A stretch of DNA of 64,000 nt, taken from IMG/VR virus record IMGVR_UViG_3300008954_000025, positions 23,893 to 87,892 of that record; one strand, written 5' to 3'. Below are positions 15,954 through 23,596 of the stretch, piece by piece (positions within the stretch are counted from its first letter, which is position 1; every line of letters starts with the position of its first letter). The notes beneath the pieces are model-generated. The model was not told where the DNA came from. It saw only the letters and a program-made list of their open reading frames with translations, and made no database searches. Origin of the DNA: a virus. The translations under genes were made by a program, and so were the position numbers.

Positions 15954-16666
15954 TCGAGCGGTTCATCTACACGGCGCTGACCGACGGGCTCGCCGAGCTG
16001 ACGGCCGAGCCCGTGCGCCTCGAGCGCGTCTTCGACTTCTTCATGGGGCTCGACGACGCCGAGGTCGCCAAGATCCGGACGTACTACGCCAGCGACCCGC
16101 CGAACGTCATCCACAACTTCCCGCGCGAGAACAGCCCGTTCCCGCTGTTCGCCATCGTGCTCAAGAACGAGTCGGAGCCCACCAAGTTCCTCGGCGACTT
16201 CGCTGGCCAGATCACCGACCTGGACCTCGATGCCTACGAGGGCTTCGAGGCGGACGGCGTCGACGGCTCCGAGGTCTTCGGGTCCATCTACCAGCACTCG
16301 TTCAACATCATGGTGTACGCCAAGCACCCCGATGTGTGCATTTGGTACTACCACCTCGCCAAGTACATCATGACGCGCGCCCGCGCCTTCTTCGTGGAGT
16401 GTGGACTGTTCGACATGGAGCTGGGCGGCCAGGACGTGGCGCCCGACCCGCGCTACATCCCGGCCTTCCTGTTCGCGCGCACCTTGCGCTTCTCCTGTCA
16501 GCGCCAGTTCGAGGTCGTCGGGGAGCCTGCGAGTGAGGCGGAGGGCGGCGGCCGGGTCCGGGCAGTGGCCGGCATCCACGTCGCGGGCGGCTCAAACACG
16601 ACCGTGGACGGTGACGACGCAGTCCCTGGGGTCAAGACGCTCGTCACGCCCTACAATACAGAGTAA
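15950..16666 (+). CDS. Tail terminator/completion-like protein
   Basis: A 238-residue protein from ATG 15950 (ATGA overlap). It begins MIERFIYTALTDGLAELTAE, an N-terminal helix, followed by FPLFAIVLKNESEPTKFLGD, SFNIMVYAKHPDVCIWYYHL, a helix YIMTRARAFF and a strand FARTLRFSCQRQFEV. This alpha/beta pattern with paired long strands resembles tail terminators (gpU/gp15-like) that cap the tube and sheath. It directly precedes a small basic gene and the sheath gene, the usual place for such a protein. Confidence 0.6.
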   Translation: MIERFIYTALTDGLAELTAEPVRLERVFDFFMGLDDAEVAKIRTYYASDPPNVIHNFPRENSPFPLFAIVLKNESEPTKFLGDFAGQITDLDLDAYEGFEADGVDGSEVFGSIYQHSFNIMVYAKHPDVCIWYYHLAKYIMTRARAFFVECGLFDMELGGQDVAPDPRYIPAFLFARTLRFSCQRQFEVVGEPASEAEGGGRVRAVAGIHVAGGSNTTVDGDDAVPGVKTLVTPYNTE

Positions 16667-16678
16667 AAGGGGAAAGAC
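16652..16678 (+). promoter_or_regulatory. Candidate -10 box and strong Shine-Dalgarno before 16679
   Basis: TACAAT at 16652-16657 lies inside the end of the previous gene and fits a -10 hexamer in an otherwise GC-rich stretch. It is followed by AAAAGGGGAAAGAC directly before GTG 16679, a purine-rich ribosome-binding site that decides this start. No clear -35 is seen. Confidence 0.35.
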
Positions 16679-16939
16679 GTGGCTACACGACGAACGAGGA
16701 CGACCCGGGCGGCGAAGACGGCGGCCAAGACGCCCGCAGTGGCGCCCGCCCCGCCCGCCCCGCCGCAGCCTGTGCTTCCGCGCGTCAAGCTCGTGGTGTT
16801 CACGCAGACTTCCGGTGTGCACCCCACGCGGATGGCCGGGTTCGTCCGCAGGATGCGGGGGATCCAGCCTGAGCGGCGAACAATGGTAGAGTGGCGGCAG
16901 GCGTACGAGGCGTTCCTGCGGGCCCCGATCGTAGGCTAG
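16679..16939 (+). CDS. Small basic structural-region protein
   Basis: An 86-residue protein from GTG 16679 with a strong Shine-Dalgarno. The N-terminal third is an Arg/Lys/Ala/Pro tail (TRRTRTTRAAKTAAKTPA, then Pro-rich). The rest, VKLVVFTQTSGVHPTRMAGF and TMVEWRQAYEAFLRAPIVG, looks like a small alpha/beta domain. It is next to the sheath gene. It may be a tail-tip or neck accessory; the function is unknown. Confidence 0.55.
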   Translation: MATRRTRTTRAAKTAAKTPAVAPAPPAPPQPVLPRVKLVVFTQTSGVHPTRMAGFVRRMRGIQPERRTMVEWRQAYEAFLRAPIVG

Positions 16940-16951
16940 AGGTACTGAGAG

Positions 16952-19702
16952 ATGACGGCGACCACGATCTTCTTCGACGGACGACTGACCGCTATCCCCG
17001 GCGTGGAGACGCGCGTGGATGCCTCTGCGCTCGAGCAGGTGGGCCTGGGCGCGAGCGGCGTGGTGGGACTTATCGGTACCGGCGTCGGTGGCCGGCCCGT
17101 GAGCTCGGGCATGACTGTCGACCAGATCATCCAGCTGACCAGCCCCCGAGCTGCGCGGGACACCTTCCGCTCCGGCGACCTGCGTGAGGCGTGCTCCGTC
17201 GCGTTCGAGCCGAGCACCGACGCGGCCATTCCTGGTGGCGCCCAGACGATCATCGCCATGAAGGTCAACCAGGCGACGCAGGCCACCGCGGTCCTGTCCA
17301 ACACCATCGGCGACGCGCTGACTCTGACCTCCGAGGATTGGGGTGAGTTCACCAACCAGATCAAGGTCTCGGTGGGCAACGCAGGTGCCGGCGCATTCGG
17401 GCGCTTGCTCACCGTGGTGCTGGAGGCGACCACCGAGTCGGGCGACGGTGTTGGGCAGGTCGACGACACGATCACTAACCAAGAGACGGCGCTGTTCCAG
17501 CTCGACTACGAGCCGAGCACGCTGCTCGACGCCGGCTGGGAGACGATGACGGCCGACGTCCTGCCCACTGGGACTGTCCGCTGCTACGGCACGCGGACCG
17601 ACCCCGGGCTCGACGGCGACGTGGACAGTGGCGATACCATGCCGGGCGGCGCTGACACGCTCGAGGTCCTCGCCGCAGTCACCAGCGCGAACATGGTCTC
17701 CAAGGTCGTTACGGTCTACGGCCTCAACAACGCTGGTACGCCGGCGCCCGTTAGTGAGCAGTTTACGCTGCACGCTGTCGATGCTGCCGCGAATCCCATC
17801 GCCGGCACCGTGACCTTCTCCAAGGTGCTCGGTGTCATCGTCGACCAGACGTCCGGCAGCGGCGTCGCGACGGACCAGATCATCAACGTCCGTGAAGCGT
17901 CTGGCAACACGGTCATCTACTCGGTCGCCGTCGCCGCGCTGCGTGAAGGTCTCGTGCAGCCCTCGGCCATGTTCGTTGGCGGGACGACGATCGTCGGCGC
18001 GCTCGACGCAGCGCCTGGCGGCACGCGCGACGTCGCTGTCTGGGGTCTGGCGGCCAACGGCGCCGCGGCCTCCGACACGCTGCAGTTCACGATCGCGAAT
18101 GGGGCCGTCGCCGTGCGCGGCTCGACGAACTTCTCACAGATCGACGTCATCGCCCTCGGCGACATGGACGCAGGCCGGACACTGACGATCAGCGCCGTCG
18201 CGGCGCAGACCAACGGCTCCATCGATACGCTGACGAAGGTGCAGGACTACTTCAACGCGCGACAGGTCGACAACGTCGCCGCCGGCGCGCAGGAGTTCGG
18301 CTTCACGTTCACGATGCGGACGGCGCAGACGGGCCTCGACCCGGCCTTGCTCGACTGGACGAACACGCCGACGAACATCTTCAACCAAGGTTCGCCTGCG
18401 ACCGCGCACGCCGGCTTCTCGGCTGTGCTCAACGCGATGGTTGACTACTACACCACCAGCTCGGACCTGGTGACGCCTACTCGCACGGCGTTCACTGCGA
18501 AGCTGTACACGTTGTCGATCACGACGGAGGGCATCGGCGACTGGGACGTGACGATCGACGGCGTCACCGTGACGTACACGGCCGACGGTGCCGACACGGT
18601 CACGACCATCGCAGCGGGGCTCGTCCTGCTCATCAACAACCACCCGACCCTGTCGCAGTACGTGCTCGCGGCCTCGACGGCGGGCGTCCTCACGGTCTCG
18701 GGCTCGACACCGCGGGCGACGACTGGGTTCATCACGACCATCGCCGGGGCTGCTGGTGGAGGCACCTGGGCGCTCGTGCTGACGACGGCGCAGGCGGGTA
18801 GCGGGCAGCCGCCAGACAACGTCACCAACCAGTTCCTCTCCGGTGGCGGTGAGGGTGTCGCGGCCGGCGGTGATTGGCAGGAGGCGCTCGACCAGCTCCG
18901 CAAGGTGGACTGCAACACCATCGTGGTGCTCAGCGGCGACCCGGCCGTGCACAGCGCGCTCGAGGCGCACTGCGCGTATATGGGCGGCGCCGGCAAGTCG
19001 GAGCGCGACGGTATCGTCGGGCTGTCCGCGGTCGACTCGGACAACGCGCCGACCGGCGTGCTGCCTGCCAAGGCGAGCATCAAGTCGCAGGTCCTGAGCA
19101 TCAACTCGCGGCACATCCGAGCCTGCGCGCAGACGATCGATCGGCCGAACACCGCCGGCGTCTCGACGACGTTCATGCCGTGGTTCCAGGCCGCCGGCGC
19201 TGCGGGCATGCAAGCCGGCAGTCCCGTCGGCACCAGCCTCACGCGCAAGACCATGAAGGTCGCGGCCATCGCGCAGGACAGCTCGTGGGATCCGGTCGAG
19301 GACGCGCACGAGATGATCCTCGCCGGCCTGTGGTTCATGGAGGCGCACCGCACGGGCCGCCGCTGCGTCCGGAACATCACGACGTACCTGCAGTCGGTCA
19401 ACCTGGCCTTCGTCGAGGCGTCGGTGAACGAGGCGGTGAACTTCACCGTGTTCAACTTCCGGAACGCGATGGAGACGGTGGTCGGCGAGCCAGGCTTTGC
19501 GGGCACGCTGGCTGCGGGCAAGAGCGCGGCGCAGACCAGCCTCAACCTGCAGCTGCGGGAGGGGGCCGTCATCCAGTGGCGGGCGCTGTCGCTCACGCTG
19601 GCCGCCGACGTGATGGACGTCTCGGTGGAGGTCGCGCCCATCATCCCGGTCAACTTCGTCAGGGCAACGGTCCACCTGGTCACGTTGTCCCAGGCGGCGT
19701 AA
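16952..19702 (+). CDS. Contractile tail sheath protein
   Basis: A 916-residue protein from ATG 16952. The N-terminus (FFDGRLTAIPGVETRVDAS; GVVGLIGTGVGGRP) and the C-terminal ~280 residues are those of sheath subunits: KVDCNTIVVLSGDPAVHSAL, a LSAVDSDNAPTG loop and DPVEDAHEMILAGLWFMEAH near 770-795. VEVAPIIPVNFVRATVHL closes the fold by adding a strand to a neighbouring subunit. Between residues about 200 and 640 lies a large beta-rich insertion with Ig-like repeats, so the protein is much longer than usual (about 400-660). It polymerises around the tail tube and contracts on infection. Confidence 0.9.
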   Translation: MTATTIFFDGRLTAIPGVETRVDASALEQVGLGASGVVGLIGTGVGGRPVSSGMTVDQIIQLTSPRAARDTFRSGDLREACSVAFEPSTDAAIPGGAQTIIAMKVNQATQATAVLSNTIGDALTLTSEDWGEFTNQIKVSVGNAGAGAFGRLLTVVLEATTESGDGVGQVDDTITNQETALFQLDYEPSTLLDAGWETMTADVLPTGTVRCYGTRTDPGLDGDVDSGDTMPGGADTLEVLAAVTSANMVSKVVTVYGLNNAGTPAPVSEQFTLHAVDAAANPIAGTVTFSKVLGVIVDQTSGSGVATDQIINVREASGNTVIYSVAVAALREGLVQPSAMFVGGTTIVGALDAAPGGTRDVAVWGLAANGAAASDTLQFTIANGAVAVRGSTNFSQIDVIALGDMDAGRTLTISAVAAQTNGSIDTLTKVQDYFNARQVDNVAAGAQEFGFTFTMRTAQTGLDPALLDWTNTPTNIFNQGSPATAHAGFSAVLNAMVDYYTTSSDLVTPTRTAFTAKLYTLSITTEGIGDWDVTIDGVTVTYTADGADTVTTIAAGLVLLINNHPTLSQYVLAASTAGVLTVSGSTPRATTGFITTIAGAAGGGTWALVLTTAQAGSGQPPDNVTNQFLSGGGEGVAAGGDWQEALDQLRKVDCNTIVVLSGDPAVHSALEAHCAYMGGAGKSERDGIVGLSAVDSDNAPTGVLPAKASIKSQVLSINSRHIRACAQTIDRPNTAGVSTTFMPWFQAAGAAGMQAGSPVGTSLTRKTMKVAAIAQDSSWDPVEDAHEMILAGLWFMEAHRTGRRCVRNITTYLQSVNLAFVEASVNEAVNFTVFNFRNAMETVVGEPGFAGTLAAGKSAAQTSLNLQLREGAVIQWRALSLTLAADVMDVSVEVAPIIPVNFVRATVHLVTLSQAA

Positions 19703-19712
19703 GGAGTAGTTC

Positions 19713-20192
19713 ATGGCGGCACCGGCTTCACAACGCGCAGGCATCACCAAGGGCTTGGTCGCCACGGGCGCGCGCGTCCACCTGGCGATCAAGCAGAGGC
19801 CGGTGGGGTACGCGACGATCGCGTCGTACTCCGAGACGATCGGCTACGACCCCGTGGCCGTGCTCGACCAGATGGAAATCGCCGAGCACGTGCCCGTCAG
19901 CTACGACGTCACGTTCACCGCAGCGCGGCTGTACATCGTCAAGAAGTCGCTCAAGGAGATCGGCTTCATGCCGCAGTGGCCCTCGGGCCAGGGCAGCGAT
20001 CAGCTCCTGCTGAACATCCTCGCCCTCGGCGAGATGACGGCCGACATCATCGACCAGCAAGTGAGCACGCTCGTGTCGCTCGAAGGCGTCCGGGTCACGT
20101 CGCACAACCTGACCTTCGGCGCGCGCAGCATCGTGGGCGAGGACGTGGCGTTCGTGGCTATCCGCGCCATCGACGCGGTCGAGGCGCCGTAG
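19713..20192 (+). CDS. Tail tube protein
   Basis: A 159-residue protein from ATG 19713 with Shine-Dalgarno AAGGAG 9 nt upstream. It directly follows the sheath gene, as tube genes do. The sequence alternates beta-strands: TKGLVATGARVHLAIKQRPV, AVLDQMEIAEHVPVSYDVTF, a LNILALGEMT helix and EGVRVTSHNLTFGARSIVGE, ending VAFVAIRAIDAV. Size and pattern agree with the Hcp-like tube fold of myoviruses. It should form hexameric rings through which DNA passes. Confidence 0.8.
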   Translation: MAAPASQRAGITKGLVATGARVHLAIKQRPVGYATIASYSETIGYDPVAVLDQMEIAEHVPVSYDVTFTAARLYIVKKSLKEIGFMPQWPSGQGSDQLLLNILALGEMTADIIDQQVSTLVSLEGVRVTSHNLTFGARSIVGEDVAFVAIRAIDAVEAP

Positions 20193-20227
20193 AAGCGCGG
20201 CACTTACTGTCCGTACAAGCCCAACTC

Positions 20228-20236
20228 TGGTAGAAC
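20228..20236 (+). promoter_or_regulatory. Extended -10-like element before the chaperone gene (leaderless-type)
   Basis: TGGTAGAAC at 20228-20236 ends 6 nt before ATG 20243. It shares TGGTAG with the element at 13363. No Shine-Dalgarno is seen, and the spacing suggests a leaderless transcript start. The last base of the hexamer is C instead of T, so it is a weaker match. Confidence 0.3.
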
Positions 20237-20242
20237 GCGGAC

Positions 20243-20767
20243 ATGGTCCGCAAGCGAACATCCGCTACTAAACCGTCCACGACAGCCGAGACTGCCGCCG
20301 ATCTCCGCGCGCAGGCTGCCGAGCTGGCCCGCGCGCCCCTGGTCGCTGCACCCGATCCGGAAGAGGAGAAGGACGCCGAGTCCGAGCTCGACGCGACCGA
20401 GGTCACCTTCGACTTCAAGCACGTCGACCGGCGCGGGAACACGCACGAGGGTGTGTTCACCAACCGCATCCTGACTGTCGGCGAGCAGCAGGCGGCTGCC
20501 GCGACCTCTGCGCGGCTGAGCGGTGGGGTGCCGCGCGAGGCGCTGGATGCCGGCGCGGCCGTGCTCAACGACGCCATCGCGCACATGGCACTGTCGTTCA
20601 CCGAGGCCAAGACTGGCGACTTCCGTGGTCCGAGCTGGGCGCAAGACCTTCGGGCGCTCTTTGAGCAGGAGATCATCATCGAGCTGTGGAAGAAGGTGGT
20701 GGCGCACGAGCGCCGGTTCTTTCGACTGGACGAGGTTGCAGAATCTGGCCAAGAACCCGCCGAATGA
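20243..20767 (+). CDS. Tail assembly chaperone, first frame
   Basis: A 174-residue protein from ATG 20243. It has an acidic/Ala-rich N-terminus, then DATEVTFDFKHVDRRGNTHE, GVFTNRILTVGEQQAAAA, a helical middle and LWKKVVAHERRFFRLDEVAE. Its position between tail tube and tape measure, with a second overlapping frame that continues beyond its stop, is the signature of tailed-phage tail assembly chaperones (gpG/gpGT-like). The short form and a frameshifted long form coat the tape measure during tail assembly. The second frame is +1 relative to this one. Confidence 0.75.
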   Translation: MVRKRTSATKPSTTAETAADLRAQAAELARAPLVAAPDPEEEKDAESELDATEVTFDFKHVDRRGNTHEGVFTNRILTVGEQQAAAATSARLSGGVPREALDAGAAVLNDAIAHMALSFTEAKTGDFRGPSWAQDLRALFEQEIIIELWKKVVAHERRFFRLDEVAESGQEPAE

Positions 20768-21071
20768 CGACCTCGGCGCACTTCAGCGCTGGTGGTCCGA
20801 CAAGTACAAGTTGCCCCCGAACGACCCCCGGTTCATGGACCGGCCGTTCGCAATGCACGTGCGGGACTTCCTTGAGGACATGACGCAGGTTCTGTCTCGC
20901 ATAGAGCAGCAGCTGCGTCTTGGCGGGGCCGGAGAGGATCAGTCCGACCTGGAGAAGACAAAAGAGACCATTCAGCGCATTCTGGGCGTCAACACCGACT
21001 CGGCGGCCGCCTGGCAGGAGGAGGTCGAGAAGGCACTCGAAGAGGGTAGAATGCCGGACTGGGAGACGTGA
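20736..21071 (+). CDS. Tail assembly chaperone, second frame (likely reached by +1 frameshift)
   Basis: This frame is open well before the end of the first chaperone frame and ends TGA 21069-21071. A possible independent start is TTG 20736, giving 111 residues: LQNLAKNPPNDDLGALQRWW, KLPPNDPRFMDRPFAMHVRD and a coiled C-terminus DLEKTKETIQRILGVNTD ending RMPDWET. No Shine-Dalgarno supports the TTG. The last codons of the first frame are GAA CCC GCC GAA TGA; slipping +1 on CCC or at the stop joins the frames. A -1 shift would not reach this frame. The product would be the long chaperone form. Confidence 0.65.
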   Translation: MQNLAKNPPNDDLGALQRWWSDKYKLPPNDPRFMDRPFAMHVRDFLEDMTQVLSRIEQQLRLGGAGEDQSDLEKTKETIQRILGVNTDSAAAWQEEVEKALEEGRMPDWET

Positions 21072-21079
21072 GGCAGTAG

Positions 21080-23596
21080 ATGGCAGTCAAAAAAGTCGAC
21101 GTCGAGCTCAACTACAAGACCAAGCTCGACCGCCAGTCCCTCGCGGAGCTTCAGCGCAACACGCGCTCCGTCACGAGCGCGATCGACCTGAACCAGCTGC
21201 GTCAGGTCGCCACGCTCCTCACAAACATAAAAGGGTCCGTCCTCGACATCAACAAGATCGCGGGCACGGCCACGCAAGCGATCAGCGGGCCGGTTCGGGC
21301 GTCGGTCTTCTCGCGCGGCGGGCGGCAGCAGACCAACTACTACATCCCGGGACGCCAAGGCGCCGCGTCGATTGGCGCCGCGATGCACCATCAGGCGGCC
21401 TATCTCGACCAGCTCGCGGGCGGCAAGGCGACACCGCAGGCCATCGGCGAGGCGGCAGGCGTCCTCGAAGGACTCATCGGCCATCAGCGGCGCCAGGTCG
21501 CCGACGCACAAGCACGTCAGCAGGCGCGGCACAGCCGCCTGCAGATGATCCCGCACCCAACGCTGTACGGCTCCGGAGGCATGACCATGTCGCCCGGTGC
21601 GATGGCTGGCGGCTCGGCGGCGACCCGCGCCGGCTTCGTTGGCCCGGGCTGGGGCTGGACGCGCGGGCTCGGCGGTTGGGGGGCAGGCCCAACGCGGCCT
21701 GCGGCGGCGGCCGCGGGTCCCCAGCTGCTGCTCGGTGCGGGCGCGGCTCCACTACAGCAGCTTGGTGGTGGGCGCGTCCCGCTACAGCTCGGCGCAGGTG
21801 CCGCGCGCGTCGGCTACCCGCCGCCGCCTGGTCCGCCGGCGGCGCCGCAGCTGCTGTTGCCTGCTGGGGGGTCAGGTCCGCTGCTGCTGGGGCCCGGCGG
21901 TGGTGGCCCAGCGTATTTGGGCGCAGGGCCGCGCGTTGGCTATCCAGGGGGAAGCCGCCCTCCACTGCAACTGCCCGCCTGGAGCTCGCACATATCGCCG
22001 CAGGGGATGGGGCCGCAGACGCCGTACCACCTCGAGGTCGGCGCTACGCCGTGGCAAGGTCCCCTGACGCGCGAAGCGTCACGGGCGGCCACTGTCCAGT
22101 CGATGGGCATCGGGTCCCAAGGCGGGAACCTGTACACCGCGTATCAGTACGCAGTCCGGCAGGGCGCGAGCCCGGCTGCGGCGGGTGCGGCGATGCGCAG
22201 CGGCGACGAGAGCGTCCTCCTCGCGCTCGCCGGCGGCGCCGGCGCGGGTGGCGGCCGCGGGGCCGGTCTTCGGCTGGCCGGCAAGGCCGCGCTGGTCGGC
22301 CACGCGTTCCGGCGGGCACCGCAAATGGTGGTCGGCGCTACGTGGGGCATGGGCTTCGGCGAGTCCGCCTTCGGCGTGCCTGGTGCCTTCCTCGGCGGCG
22401 CGCTCGGACTCGCCATGGGTCCGCAGTTCCGCGCAGTCGGCCAGCGCATGATCAAGGCCGCGGCTGGGACCAACCAGTACCGCCTCGCGGCGCAGTCGCT
22501 TTACAGCGTGGCTGGTGAGCCCGGCGCGGCGTACGGCAGCAAGATTGGCGGCGGCCTCCGCAGCGCGGGTGTGGCGCTCGGTTTCGACCCGACGCAGACG
22601 GCGCAGATCGCAGCGCGTACAGCGCGCAGCGCTGGCGGGTGGGCCGGTCCTGGGATGGACCAGAACGTCATGCTCGGCCTCTTCGGTGCGCGGATGGGCC
22701 TGTCCGCAGGCGCCGTCGGCAACCTCGGCTTCGCGGGGCGCCGCGGCGGGCTGGGCGGGCGCGGCGGTCGTATGTTCGCTGAGCACGCGTGGATGGGCGG
22801 TTTGGCGTCTGGCCTCGAGGGCAGCGAGCTGGTCGACCTGCTGGAGACGGCGGGAGCTGATGCCGGCGTGTTCCGGTCGACAGGTATCGGGACCAGCCTC
22901 GGCGGCTTCGCCGGCGCGACTGGGGCGAGTCGCAGCTTGGGCGTCGACACATTCCAGGGCTCGCGCATCGGGCACGGGATCCGCCAGTCCGGGCGCGCGC
23001 GGTCCCTCCGCGGGCCGCAGGGCTTCCTGGACATTCTGATGCTGCAACAGTTCGGCGGCCTCGGGCGCCTGGGCAGCGGCGTGTCGTTCAGCCGGCTCCG
23101 CGACGCGCGCAAGCGCATGGAGTCCGGCGCAGGCTTCACGGCGGGCAACATCGGCAGCTTCATCGACCGCCTGATCCAGATGGGCGGCGGCGGAGCTGGG
23201 GGCGAGTACCTCGCGCAGCAGTCGCTGTTGGAGCTCGGCGTCCCCGTCGGTACAGGTCTCATGGAGGAGATCGGTCAGTACCGCTCGACGGGTCAGATGC
23301 CACAGGGCGTGGTCGACGCGTTCCGGAAGGGCGGAGGCAAGGCCGGCAAGTTCGCTGCGGGCGGCGGCCTGGCCGGGCAGCTCGAAGGCACGACCGACTC
23401 GCAACTCGGGCAGCTCGCCGCGGCGGCGGACCGCGTGCATGAGGCCGCGATGCAGCTCGAGGGTGGGCTCGTCGCCATGCAGAAGGCGCAGGCGCGTATT
23501 ACCGAGAGCCTCGTGCACTACAATGGTGCCGTGGAACGCGCGGCCGCGGGACTGACGCGTGTCGGCGACATCGTCGAAGGGATCGGGCGTCCGTAG
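21080..23596 (+). CDS. Tail tape measure protein
   Basis: An 838-residue protein from ATG 21080. The first 170 residues are helical and Gln/Arg-rich (RQSLAELQRNTRSVTSAIDL; GHQRRQVADAQARQQARHSR). Residues about 200-320 are a low-complexity Gly/Pro/Leu region with repeated PQLLL, PLQL and RVGYP units. Residues 380-480 include hydrophobic Gly/Ala-rich stretches (GMGFGESAFGVPGAFLGGAL) typical of tape measure membrane segments. The C-terminus is helical again. It follows the chaperone pair directly, as expected. It sets tail length and probably helps DNA entry. It is somewhat shorter than many myovirus tape measures. Confidence 0.8.
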   Translation: MAVKKVDVELNYKTKLDRQSLAELQRNTRSVTSAIDLNQLRQVATLLTNIKGSVLDINKIAGTATQAISGPVRASVFSRGGRQQTNYYIPGRQGAASIGAAMHHQAAYLDQLAGGKATPQAIGEAAGVLEGLIGHQRRQVADAQARQQARHSRLQMIPHPTLYGSGGMTMSPGAMAGGSAATRAGFVGPGWGWTRGLGGWGAGPTRPAAAAAGPQLLLGAGAAPLQQLGGGRVPLQLGAGAARVGYPPPPGPPAAPQLLLPAGGSGPLLLGPGGGGPAYLGAGPRVGYPGGSRPPLQLPAWSSHISPQGMGPQTPYHLEVGATPWQGPLTREASRAATVQSMGIGSQGGNLYTAYQYAVRQGASPAAAGAAMRSGDESVLLALAGGAGAGGGRGAGLRLAGKAALVGHAFRRAPQMVVGATWGMGFGESAFGVPGAFLGGALGLAMGPQFRAVGQRMIKAAAGTNQYRLAAQSLYSVAGEPGAAYGSKIGGGLRSAGVALGFDPTQTAQIAARTARSAGGWAGPGMDQNVMLGLFGARMGLSAGAVGNLGFAGRRGGLGGRGGRMFAEHAWMGGLASGLEGSELVDLLETAGADAGVFRSTGIGTSLGGFAGATGASRSLGVDTFQGSRIGHGIRQSGRARSLRGPQGFLDILMLQQFGGLGRLGSGVSFSRLRDARKRMESGAGFTAGNIGSFIDRLIQMGGGGAGGEYLAQQSLLELGVPVGTGLMEEIGQYRSTGQMPQGVVDAFRKGGGKAGKFAAGGGLAGQLEGTTDSQLGQLAAAADRVHEAAMQLEGGLVAMQKAQARITESLVHYNGAVERAAAGLTRVGDIVEGIGRP

